Below, piece after piece: positions 44,301 to 55,153 of a DNA stretch of 64,000 nucleotides. Both the position numbers and the translations under genes were made by a program. Source of the DNA: Lepidodermella squamata (lineage: Eukaryota; Gastrotricha). Under the pieces are notes generated by a model that made no database searches, had not been told where the DNA came from, and saw only the letters and a program-made list of their open reading frames with translations. How positions within the stretch are numbered: position 1 is the stretch's first letter; every line of letters starts with the position of its first letter. The stretch lies in assembly GCA_047495785.1 (NCBI GenBank), contig JBLDXI010000024.1:992001-1056000 (forward strand), written 5' to 3'.

Positions 44301-47300
44301 GAAATTATGAAACTCTTGAAGATGAAGCCTCTGTAGAAATTTGAATTGAAAATTCAGCTGAGAGAATTGGAAAGCTCGATTTTAAAAACCATTGGAGCCA
44401 AGATTGGGAACTGGTCTAAGGGTATTTTTAACCTTCCATCTCTGAAAATCAGGTTTAAAAGAAGGCTAAATGGCCAATTAGAATTGAACGAAATTTGTGG
44501 CTCATATTGGAGTACTTGCTGTTTATTATGACTACTAATAACCTTGAAAATAGAGATTCCATAAATAGGCCCTTCAAAAGGCTTCTCAATTTCGAACTTT
44601 ACGAGGCAACAAGTCTGTTACGAATAATGCGACCCTCAAGCCTCATCCATTCTTGATACCTTTTAGTCAAAAAAGGTTCATAAGACCATTCGCCTGGAAT
44701 AGGAAGCAGTTGAATTCTTGCGAAGAATTCCGATTTGCTCATATGGATTTAGTATAGGATGAAAGGAGAGGAAAAGGGGGTGGGGGTTACCAATCATTTG
44801 TTTCACTCCATTGAGATAGTTTTGCTGAGGGCCTTTCCAGCTCAATTCTACTAAGCTGAACCTTCTGATTCAATTCTAACTGAGAAGTCTTCAAATGATT
44901 CGGGGTTTTTCTGTTTAACATTGTTCATTCAGCAACATCATTTTGAGACCAGGCTGATCTATAATAGAGTGGGTTAATGGATTCAGTATTGCCACATCTA
45001 CCCTGCTTTATTAGCCTGAAAACTCCGAGAACGTGGGCAATTATCCCTATAGTGTAAGGATTAAGGCCACATTGACATTGAATTTTTAACCTATCAACCA
45101 TTCGATATTAATGCACTCTAAATCTCGAGTCTCGAGGCGACAAAGTAAAATGCTACGGAATTTGAAACTGAACGTAAGTGGGTTTTTCCTATATTCAAAT
45201 ACAATGGACTACTCCGTATGGATTGAATCAGATTGAGCTGATTTTTTATTAAATCAAGTGGCCTATAGTTGAAGGACTGTTATGAATGGTAGATTGCAAT
45301 TTTGCAATACCCATGGCTATCCTGAGCATCTTCCGTCTTTTTTTAATGTACACAATTTTAATGCGCTGATTTTTTTGTCTTGGAAACAGGGATCCGACTG
45401 CGATATTGACATTGCTGACAACGGCGATGGCACGTTTTCAATCCACTACACGCCGCGCATTCAAGGCTCGCACACGCTGACGATCAAGTTTGGCGGCAAT
45501 CTCATCCCGAACGGCCATTTCATCCAAGAGGTTAGTTCCGTTGCATACCTATCTGTCTTACGCCGACCCCTAAAAAAATGTCTAGCAATTTCCTCGTAAA
45601 TGCGCCGGTATGGCACAGAAAAAAAAGTTGGCTTTTGCGTCGTCCTTAATATCATCTTTCATCAGATATTTCATCGCATGAGTGTCTAGCGTTTGCGATT
45701 GTCAGCTATTACATGACCGCAAACCATGCTCCGGTGAACCCGAACCGCGGCGTATAATTTTTTATTGCGGCGTGTTTTTTACTGGTGCGCGAACAGGGTG
45801 TGTAAGCAATAACATTCCTTATATTATACATCATCGTCATTATCATTTTTCAGCCCGCGGGGCAAGGTTTATCGCAATCAGATGCGCACCCGAAAAAAAC
45901 GGCGGAATTTTCTGCGCGCTACCTGGTCTTAATAATAATAAATAGCGCGATAAGACGACGAGATGCGCGTCAGATTTTTCTTATTATGCAATAATATATA
46001 GGTTCTTTTTTCGCATAACAACAGATCACGTACATGCGATTTTATTATGATAAAGCTGCCTTAGCACACCTCGCCGTCGATGAGTTATATTTTGGATTGA
46101 TGGATGCGCGTGTATGCGGTAGAAACGTTTACTGTGCATACAGCAGCCTGTGCGGCTTTTGGCGAGAGAAAAATACGTGATACGCCGTGTTGCAAAGCGC
46201 GTCAGCTTATTTTTTTCGACGCGCGATCGAGCGATAATATTATTGCTTGCGTGCGCCTATTGTTCGAACAGGCTCGCAGGCACTTAGTCTCCCGGGCTGT
46301 TTACTTCCCGGGCGGCGTACTTTCAACTTGCCTACTCGTCGTGGGACGGCCGGTAGATATCTAGGTAGCTGCTGCCTCGAACCGCGCGGCTACTTGCATT
46401 GATATTAATAATAATAACTGCGAGTTATCTTCTTCTTCTTCCTCTGCTGATGCTGATGCTTCTTCGAAGTCGACTCGCCGTGGGTAGATATTTGGTCCGC
46501 TGCTGGGTAAATAAGGCGCGGCTTTTTATAGCCTAGCCTGCCATGTTTTGCTCGCTCTTCTTCACGCTGGCATCCGAAATTACAATACCGAACGCCGACC
46601 TGTGCGATTAGGCGCGCGCTTCATATGAACAGGAACTAGGCATAGGCATCAATAGACGGTGCCTGTTTTGCTGCTGATAACCCTACCAGAAAAGGAAAAT
46701 TGCTGGCTCGCGTCAAGTCTTCGTCTGGCGTTCTCCATTACTATATGCGCGCCATTGTTGCGCACAAATAGCTCGGGCGCGTCTTCTCCCCAACAATAAT
46801 AGTAATATTCATAATAATAGATCCCACCCCATCCCGAATCAACCGCCCCGCGATAGTTATCTGCGCGCCTGAAATATACAGATCGAGATTTATAGGAAGG
46901 CATATATAGTATACAATCACCTTTGCAGTTTACTACAAGCCCAGCGTTACTATTACCCATCCCTACCTATATTATTATTAGTATTTTGATTTTTCAGCCG
47001 ACCCGTATAGAAATTTCTTCACTTACCTTGTGTATGTATGTTATTTCGCGCTCGCCCGTGTTGTCTTCACGTGCTACTTGTGTATTAGGGCGTGCCGCTC
47101 CTGCGCCCATTCGACAAAAACCCGCGCCGATAAACGCTCGGCTCTTCGGCGAGAGCACCAGCGTTTCACCTTTAGCGTTGTTATTTCCGATATTATTATT
47201 ATTATGGCGGCAATAATATACCGTCTACGTTCTAGTAAACCCGCGCGAGTTTGAAGAAAGGTTGTAGGAAGAGATATTTCCGCTGCTGTGAGTATTATTT

Positions 47301-50300
47301 CTTTAATGCTGCGGCGTATACAACAACTGGCCTGTTTAGCCTGCGAAGGCAAACAACACATTGCCGATATACATTTCGAACTGTTATAGAGATCAGCGCG
47401 CCCCCAGCAGCATTGCCATCAAATGTGGTGCAGAAGCTGCTGCCTCTACTTTATGGCTGATGCACAACGCATTGCTACTTAGCAGCCACCTACCTTTCAA
47501 CCCCTCCAAATGTAGCACATCGACCTCTCTTAATCGCCCATCCCGTCTCGTATCTCGAAAAGTTGCATCTTGCTAGGCCATTTGAACCCATCCACGTACC
47601 CTCATGTTCCTACTTTCATTCATAATCATTTGCTCGAATTCTTGGGCTTTAGTTTCGATTTTTTGTTGATTTTGGCGTTTTTTGTGTGTAGGCGTCTACA
47701 ACCGCTGAGTCGCGAACTGTTCGCCTTCAGCAGCAGCATTTAATAACTCAGTCGTACCAAGCGCACTCTGCGACTTACTCGGCGACCCATTCGGCATCGT
47801 CGACAACTCACACTTACTACCCGCAGGAGTTTTGCCTTCCAGCTGGACCTGTTTTCAATTTCGTCGAAGCTTACGTAGTCATGCCTAGCGGTAACGTAGC
47901 TGCGCCGGAGATCACCGACAACAAGGACGGAACCGTCACCATCAAGTACCACCCGACCGAAGCCGGCTTGCACGAGCTGCACGTCAAGTACAACAGCGAC
48001 GCCATCGAGGGCTCGCCGTTCCGCTTCCACGTCGACTCGCTCGCCTCGGGCCAGGTCACGGCCTATGGCCCTGGCCTGTCGCACGCCCTCTCGGGTGAGC
48101 AGGCCAACTTCAGCATCGTGACGAAGGACGCCGGATCTGGCGGTCTGTCCGTCTCGATCGAAGGCCCCTCGAAGGCCGACATCCAGTGCAAGGACAACAA
48201 GAACGGCACGTGCTCTGTCAGCTATGTGCCCCTCGTTTCCGGCGAGTACCAGATCAGCATCAAGTTCAAGGGCGCCCACATCAAGGGCTCGCCCTTCCTC
48301 GCCAAGGTCACCAGCGAAGGCCGTAAGAAGAACCACCTGTCAGTCGGTTCTTCTTCGGAAATCTCGCTCAAGGTCACCGAGGCTGATATCAGCAATCTGA
48401 CCGCTGTTATCAAGACGCCCTCAGGCAAGGACGAACCGTGCCTGTTGAAGCGCCTCGCCAACGGCCATCTCGGCATTTCGTTCACCCCGAAGGAACAGGG
48501 CGAGCACAAGGTGTCGGTCACCCGCTACGGCCAACACATCACCAACTCGCCATTTAGCATTAAGGTGACTGAGAAGGAGGTCGGTAACGCTAAGAAGGTC
48601 AAAACTTCTGGCAAGGCCCTGCAAGAAGGCACTGCTGGTCAGTTGAACGAATTCGTCGTCGACACGTCCGAGGCTGGCTACGGCGGTCTTTCCCTATCTA
48701 TCGAAGGCCCGTCCAAGGCCGACATCAACTGCACCGAGTCCGGCAATGGCAAGTGCAACGTTACGTACAAGCCATCGGAGCCTGGCACCTACATCATCAA
48801 CGTTAAATACGCTGATGAGCACGTGCAGGGCTCGCCGTTCTTGATCAAGGTCGGCGGCCAGGCCAGCGGTCGTCAGATCGAAATTTTCAAGAAGGAACGT
48901 GTCAAGGAAAACGACGCCCAGGTCGGTCAGAAGTGCGAACTTCTGTTGAAGATCCCCGGCGCCAGCCCGTTCGACATGGAATCCTACGTCACGAACCCGT
49001 CGGGCGTTACCGAGCTGTGCGAAGTCCACGATCGTGAGAACTGCACGTTCGGTGTCATCTTCACGCCGCAGGAGACTGGCCTGCACGCCGTTTCGGTCAA
49101 GCACAAGGGCATGCACATCCCCGGCTCGCCGTTCCAGTTCACCGTCGGCCAGATCCAGGGCGGTGGTGCGTACAAGGTCCGCGCTGGTGGACCTGGTCTC
49201 ATCCGAGGCGAGGTCAACACCCCAATGGAGTTCGACATCTACACCCGCGAGGCGGGCGCTGGTACCCTGTCTATCGCGGTTGAGGGCCCGGCTAAGGCTG
49301 GCATCAAGTTCGAAGACCGCAAGAACGGTACCTGCGGTGTTACGTACTCTGCTGGTGAGGTCGGCGACTACGTCGTTGCGGTCAAGTTCAACGACGAGCA
49401 CATCCCTGACTCGCCGTTCCGCGTCAGCATTGGCCCGCAGTCGGGCGAGGCCAAGCTCGTCACGGTTCACTCGCTTCAAATGCAGGGCCTCCAGACTGGC
49501 AAGGCGTACACCTTCTCGGCGCGCACCAACGGCGCCAAGGGCCGCATTGCTGCCTACACCACCCTGCCGTCCGGCCAGGAAGAGGACTGCTGGACCCAGG
49601 AGATCAACGACGGCGAATACGCCATCCGCCTGACCCCCCAGGCCAACGGTAACTACTACGTGCATGTTACCTTCAACGGCTACGACATCCCCGGCTCTCC
49701 GTTCCGCTGCGCTGTGGGCAAGGTCGACGCCGATCCGGGTAAGGTGACGGCGTATGGCGACGGCCTGAACGAGGGTAAGACTGGCGAGGTGTCGAAATTC
49801 ATCGTCAACACGTGCAACGCCGGTGCCGGCAATCTCAACTGCGTGGTCGAAGGCCCGAGCAAGGTTCAGCTCAACTGCAAGGAGGTCGACGAGGGCTACA
49901 AGTTCTACTGGACGCCGACGGCGCCCGGCGACTACCTCGTCACCGTCAAGTACTCCGGCATCCACATCATCGGCAGCCCGTTCAAGGTGCGCATCACCGG
50001 CGCCGGCAAGGCGTCCAACTTCAAGGAGGAGGCGACCCTCAGCATCGAAACCGTTGCCAAGTCGTCGACCACCACGACGAAGAAGGCTGGCGCGCCCAAG
50101 CTGAAGTCGAACGCCGCAAAGTGCACGGCGAAGGGCAACGGCCTCAACAAAGCTTTCGTTAACAAGAAGGCCATGTTCACCGTCGACACCCGTGGTGCTG
50201 GTAAGCAAAATTTCCTCTACTTCTTGGAAAAAAATTCAAAAAGCCGTCAATCAAATTTCAAAAATTTCAAAAATTTCAAAAAGTGCATTTTTAAATTTTA

Positions 50301-50626
50301 AATTTTAATTAATTAATTTAGAAATTTTAAATTGAATAATTTATAATTAAATAAATTTGGAAATATTTAAAATTTTATTAAATTAATCGAAATGAATTTA
50401 GTAATGATTTTGTGATGATTTATGATTTTCAGGTGAAAATGCCTTGTTCGTTGGTGTTATCGGCCCGAACGGCGCTGGTCCAATCGATGAGCTGAACATC
50501 AAGCACACAGCGCGGACAGTCTACACGGTATCTTACACCATGAAGGAGCGCGGCGAATTTTACCTGTTCGTCAAGTACGGCGACGAACACATTCCCGGCT
50601 CGCCGTTCACGCTCGACGTCGCATAA
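38320..50626 (+). CDS. FLN: Filamin, actin cross-linker with two CH domains and about 22 Ig repeats
   Basis: Exons 38320-38674, 39041-39651, 39708-39948, 40184-40384, 40534-41727, 41863-42486, 42650-43442, 43792-44242, 45390-45530, 47692-50200 and 50433-50626 join in phase to 2437 residues. Tandem calponin-homology domains form the actin-binding region (WANEHLKTVNRRIDDLEFDL in CH1; IPDLGIKNFSTDWNDGRAIG in CH2). Filamin-type Ig repeats follow, each with GPGL/GPGV, an NGDGTY-like turn and an IPGSPF-like end strand. I count 13 repeats, then a Ser/Thr/Gln linker in the 47692 exon, then repeats 14-22; the last is preceded by a hinge (SSTTTTKKAGAPKL) and is the dimerisation repeat. It cross-links F-actin and scaffolds receptors. 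A polyproline linker lies after repeat 7. AATAAA follows at 50711 and 51731. Confidence 0.96.
44243..45389 (+). other. 1.1 kb filamin intron
   Basis: Lies inside repeat 13, between exons 43792-44242 and 45390-45530. AT-rich; no ORF or repeat that I can support. It is far longer than the 55-370 base introns before it. Confidence 0.7.
45531..47691 (+). other. 2.2 kb filamin intron, GC-rich, possible internal promoter
   Basis: The largest intron of the gene. Like the region upstream of filamin it has CG-rich tracts mixed with ATA runs. It precedes the exon that encodes the C-terminal third. No independent gene is seen within it. An alternative promoter here would make a short filamin. Confidence 0.55.
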
Positions 50627-51851
50627 AATCGACCGACGACGCCGACTCTGCAATGCCGATCCTCCTCTCGACGACCATCCTGAGTTGAAACTGCTGATAT
50701 TAGAGCTATAAATAAATATAAACATCATCGATAATAACTGTAACTATGTATCAAGGCAAAAGCACTGCGCTTCGTTCGGCTGCTACTTTTCAAAAAAGAG
50801 TCCGCGCCGAACGAAATCATCATTTTTTGTCTCATCATTATATTTACGTTGAATCAAAAAGCGACAATGTATAATGTAGTAATATATAGTGAAACTATTG
50901 TTGACGCGATAAATTTCCGTTTCACGATTTATTTAAAAATATGAAAAAAATATCCGTCTTCTCGATTTTCCTTTCTCTCACTTGTTGTTGCTGCTGATAT
51001 TGGCGTTTTCTTGCGGGCCTGATCGTTTATTACTATATTACACCTTCGTCTTATTTATTCATCAACAATGACAAGCGCTTATTGTGCATTTTTTCGTTTC
51101 AAAATGGACGACGCATATGCCACCATGAGAGGTGTCTCTATCGATTTTTATAATTTATCAGATAATTTGAACTATATTTATGACTCCATCAAATACTTTA
51201 ACCCGCACTCTAGAGCGAGAAGTCAAAGTCACGAAAATCGGTGCTAAAAAAACAACCTGTAAAAATTGCTATTATAACGCGCTTTTCACCTCTCATCAAA
51301 CTTGATATTTCCTTTTTAATGATGATTTTACATTATTTTGAAACTGCGGACATGACTGACTGAATCGATATTGTGCCCATTGGTGTTTGTACAAAGCTGA
51401 AAAAATGCATTTGATAATTTATTGGTGCGCTTGTTGTTGAGCGGAGTGAATGATGAGATGGTTTATTTACAATTTTACATGACAAGTAATGGACGATTGG
51501 TGGTAACTCTCTCATATCGAGCGAACAAGTGTGGACGCACGTTGTCCAAAAACTGTTATATATTTCAGTGTGAAATGCTATTATGGCGCTTTTTTATACC
51601 GTGTTTCAGTATCTTCTTCTACTTTATCTAACATCAACGTCCCTATTCTGGTTATCAAATAATGATATTATTATTATTGTAAGACTAATTCGTGTTATTA
51701 ATATAACATCTTATCAATAATTGTAATGGAAATAAAACACTTCTTCCAAAGCAAGACACGACTTGTTTTTCCGTACTTTTAAAATTTTATTGGCTATTTT
51801 TTGAGCAATCGATAAAAATTTATTTTGCCAAAAAATCATCAACAAGGTGAG
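50627..51851. other. Convergent 3' region of filamin and TRMT10C
   Basis: 1.2 kb of AT-rich 3'UTR. Plus-strand AATAAA at 50711 and 51731 serve filamin. TTTATT at 51787 and 51829 are minus-strand signals for TRMT10C. No gene is seen between. Confidence 0.55.
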
Positions 51852-53336
51852 TTATTTCGACCGAAGAACTCGAACGTTCCTATCCAGCTTCTCAGGTGAC
51901 GGCGGCGTAATTTTCCGCTTCGGAATATATTTTTCGAGGGCCGCCTTGAATGAATCGGTTCTCTTCGCTTCGAGCATTATACCAATGATTTGGTCCAGCG
52001 TCAAGTTTTTGCTACCCTGGATCCATTTCAGATGAACATCGAGCGGCAGCTTGGCGTGGGCGATCCGGTCACGCTTCGCTCGAGCAAGAGATAGCGGTTT
52101 CTGAAAGATTATAAAAATTCCTCGTTAATAACTTTTTATATCTAGAACTAAATCGTCCGCAAAATCAGAATTTACTCAGTGAATCATGCTATACAACAAA
52201 GCTTATCGCACGGTAGAGCTAGCACGCAGTTCCACTTCAGTGCTCATATGAATCTCTATTGGCAGCTGACTCATCTTTAGACAAGATGAATAAAAAAGCT
52301 CTTACCTGTTGTCCCAGGTCGACGATTCCGCCGATGATATACGTTGTGTCGTGGTCAAACTTGCGAATAATATTCGGTGAATCAGCCGACAAGTAGCACA
52401 GCTGCTGGCGAGGAAATACCTCCAAATAATGCTCCTTGTGAATGTCAACCAGTTGCGTCTCCCAGTCTTCTGTACTACAAAGAAATCGGAATGATAAAAT
52501 AGCTTAAGAAACCAGAAAAATTACGGAATAGCTTTCCGAAAAGCCTTCATCGCCCGCCCATCCGCCCTCATGTTACAGATGTGAAGGTGGAAGCAATCGA
52601 CATAGCGCCGATTAAGGCCATAACAGGTCAGGAATTGATCGACTGTGTTTATAACCTCGCGGTCCTGAAAATAAATGTTGAAAATCGGTTTGAATATTAA
52701 TTTCCGAGTAATATTTACAGTCATTTCATCTTCGTAGCTGAAATCAAACACCAATTTCTGGCCGAATTTCATGGCGTGGATCACTCGGTTTTCATAGCCT
52801 CGGTTCATATACGAATCGGTTATCATTTGAAAAAGCGTATTTTTCGGGGGTCGATCTGCGTTGTTTTCAGTTCGAAGTTTCAAACGCTCTTGGTGCGCCT
52901 TCTGACGCTCAGCCTTTTTCTTCTCATCATTGATATGAGTCAGCTCTTTTTTGCGAAAAAACGAATGCATTTTCGTGCGAGCGCCCTGAGACCGACAAGC
53001 TAGTAACTGCAACCACTGGTCAGTCGTGATATTTTCCGCAACTCGTTCACCTGCGTATAACGCGACGTCATACTCCATTTGTATGATTCGAAGTTTATGC
53101 CGCTCTTCAACCGATAGAGCATTCAATCTTTCATCGCCAAAATCGTGTTTAGCCGTAGCTTCTAACGCCGAACTAGCGGCATCAGGAGAAGTCAATGTTG
53201 CCGTAGAAGACGGCGTAGTTTTCTTATCAGCATTCGCCAATGGCTGCGACGAAAATTTTGCCTTCGAAATGAAGGTTCGAGGCGCAAAATTTAAGGCTGT
53301 AACCAGACTTCGACGCAAACTCGGAATAACAAACAT
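51852..53336 (-). CDS. TRMT10C: TRMT10C/MRPP1, mitochondrial tRNA methyltransferase and RNase P subunit
   Basis: Exons 53336..52719, 52664..52525, 52474..52306 and 52100..51852 join in phase to 391 residues (human 403). The N-terminus (MFVIPSLRRSLVTALNFAPR) is basic and amphipathic, as a mitochondrial presequence should be. A helical linker rich in Lys/Glu follows. The SPOUT methyltransferase core includes KLVFDFSYEDEMT, LNRRYVDCFHLHICNMRADG, YLSADSPNIIRKFDHDTTYIIGG and the C-terminal LPLDVHLKWIQGSKNLTLDQ. The protein methylates position 9 of mitochondrial tRNAs together with SDR5C1 and forms mitochondrial RNase P with PRORP. The second intron base pairs show an in-frame 54-base intron that could be mistaken for coding. 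It starts directly at an acceptor-like AG, 165 bases after the upstream gene. Confidence 0.92.
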
Positions 53337-53363
53337 CTATTCCAAAACAGAAGCAACTTTATT
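53337..53363 (-). promoter_or_regulatory. Poly(A) signal and adjacent 3' splice site before TRMT10C
   Basis: On the minus strand AATAAA (53363..53358) is followed by TTCTGTTTTGGAATAG, whose AG directly abuts the TRMT10C ATG at 53336. There is no room for a 5'UTR unless one is added by splicing. The pattern suggests trans-splicing of the downstream gene of a two-gene unit. Confidence 0.5.
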
Positions 53364-53500
53364 ATAATCATAAGAAATCAACCGGTTGACAAAATAGCGA
53401 TTGCATTTCAAGTGCAAAGTTCAAAAGCCTGTTCTGAGAAAACTAGAAAGCATGCAGCTGGGATAGGAAATAATCGATCGACAATACACGATTTTCAAGA

Positions 53501-54518
53501 TTAATCTATTTCTTGTTCGTTCGCCTCGCGAAAACCTTCGCAACAGCACTGAACGTGAATTTCGAAATCCGACTGAGTAAAATCGGCGGAGAGCTCAAAA
53601 GCCTTGCCGCAAATAGGACATTCCATTTGTTTGGGCGACGACGAGCCGGCCTGGTTTGATGTGCACTGCATCAAATGGGCGACGGCTTGGGCTTCTGAGG
53701 TGTCAGACTCGAATTCGAGATTGCAAATCGGGCAGTTGTACTGCGATCCCTGCTGACTGTTGCTGGGATTTCTTTCACGGACAGTACTAACCAATAACCG
53801 ACTCAAGTTAGCGTCGGCCAGCTTTGTTTCGATTGGCCGCATAGTTTCAGTCGGAGCAGCTGGCTCCTCGGTATCGGAAATATCGGCGATAACTAAAGAA
53901 CTGGTAGCCGAATAAACGTTACGTTCCGGCGATTGAGGTGGAAGCGATTGCCCAGTTTGCGATTCGCGACTGCAATTCAGTGCAGGAATTAGACCTTCAG
54001 ACTGGGTCTGCGCCTCAGCCGTAATTAGATCAACTTGGACTGCTACCTCTGCTACTTCACTTTGAGAAGGCTTCGGCATGCTTTGCACTAAACATCTCAG
54101 GATTATTGGGAAACTGATTAAAATCCTAAATCATACCTGTTAACGATTTTGATTGACAATTAACTTGTTGTAGAATATCAACTACTCGATCGTTGTACAG
54201 CGAAATGATTTTAGCCAAATCCGAAGGTTCAGAAGCTGGTCCAATTGAGGCAGTAGAATTTTGCATTGGAGACGACGGTTTACTAACACCAATTGAAGCG
54301 CCTTTGCGCTTTTTCAGAGTGTTGATCTCATCACGGGAACTTGCTAGCTTCTTACGGAGATCTTCGTAGGCTTTTAGCAGAGCCATGAAACTGTTTTTCA
54401 GTTCAGCGTACTGCTTCGTTTGCTCTTGAGGCGTACGGGGCTGCTGGAGCTCAAGTAAAACCAAACTTTCCGAAAATTCTTCGCCTGACAGCACGTAAAC
54501 TTCTTCGTCGTCAGCCAT
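53501..54518 (-). CDS. TBK1-adaptor / TAX1BP1-like protein with C-terminal ubiquitin-binding-type zinc fingers
   Basis: Exons 54518..54137 and 54087..53501 join in phase to 322 residues. A coiled coil near residues 25-75 (FMALLKAYEDLRKKLASSRD, INTLKKRK) resembles the start of AZI2/NAP1 and TBKBP1 (ALVTAYEDIKKRL...LLKKR). The middle is unstructured and rich in Ser, Gln and Glu. Two C-terminal zinc-finger-like units follow: CPICNLEFESD...AHLMQC and CPICGKAFELS...FEIHVQCCC, close to the UBZ1 fingers of TAX1BP1, CALCOCO2 and TANK. Such proteins link ubiquitin to TBK1 signalling and selective autophagy. I cannot decide among these families, so no symbol is given. It probably shares a transcript with TRMT10C. 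Confidence 0.6.
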
Positions 54519-55153
54519 TATACGTTTAATTAAAAACTATAAACAGCAGGGTAGAAAGTGAGATTCAAGTTAAAGCTTCAAGGCTCAAACGCTACAAATT
54601 GGACTAAATGAACATGATGAAGTTTGTCGTTTGCCCAATGATATTGCAAAGCAGATTGAAGCAACACATTAGCAACAATAATGGAGTTATGATCTAATTT
54701 GGTCCTTTTTGACACCTGCTCAGCAGCAAAGCAGCAGGTAGGCTGCTTTGGGACATGGTCCTATTTCTATGCATCCAAATATTGTTCATAGTAGAATTAC
54801 CTACGGGATTTTACGTAAATTGCAGTCAGCTGATCATCACAGCCACAGCCACAGAGTTTTGATCCTACAGCCTCAAAGCTCAGGGTCAGGATTCCTCGAA
54901 AAATCCACTCCATCCACCGTCAAAAAGCGGGTTTTATGGCTGGCCACGTGACTAATATTAGTTTTCAGTTTTGAAACATAATAAAAACATCTACAAAATT
55001 TCATCTATTAATATTTTTTCTATTAAAATGCTAAAAATATTAAGTTTTGGCGGGAGTTTTTCAAATTTTTGAAAATTGAAAAACTAGGGAGTTCACGGAG
55101 TTGAGGAAGACCGTCAGCTGATTTGTTGATTTCCGAAATTTTCTCAGCCAGCG
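54519..55153. other. Divergent promoter between the TBK1-adaptor-like gene and ORC5
   Basis: 635 bases, no ORF of note. GAAATTTTCTCAG ends six bases before the ORC5 ATG. On the other strand CTGTTTATAG lies about 20 bases before the ATG at 54518. Both look like 3' splice sites. Confidence 0.45.

Noticed and set aside
46649-47361. Overlapping ORFs inside the large filamin intron
   Set aside because: They are short, on both strands, rich in simple-repeat translation (YYYEYYYY-like runs), and lie within an intron defined by in-phase exons.
47740-48336. 198-codon minus-strand ORF over the filamin exon start
   Set aside because: Shadow of filamin coding sequence in another frame.
48694-50208. 504-codon minus-strand ORF
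   Set aside because: It is the antisense shadow of the GC3-rich filamin exon; its protein is Leu/Val/Ala/Asp repeats with no domain.
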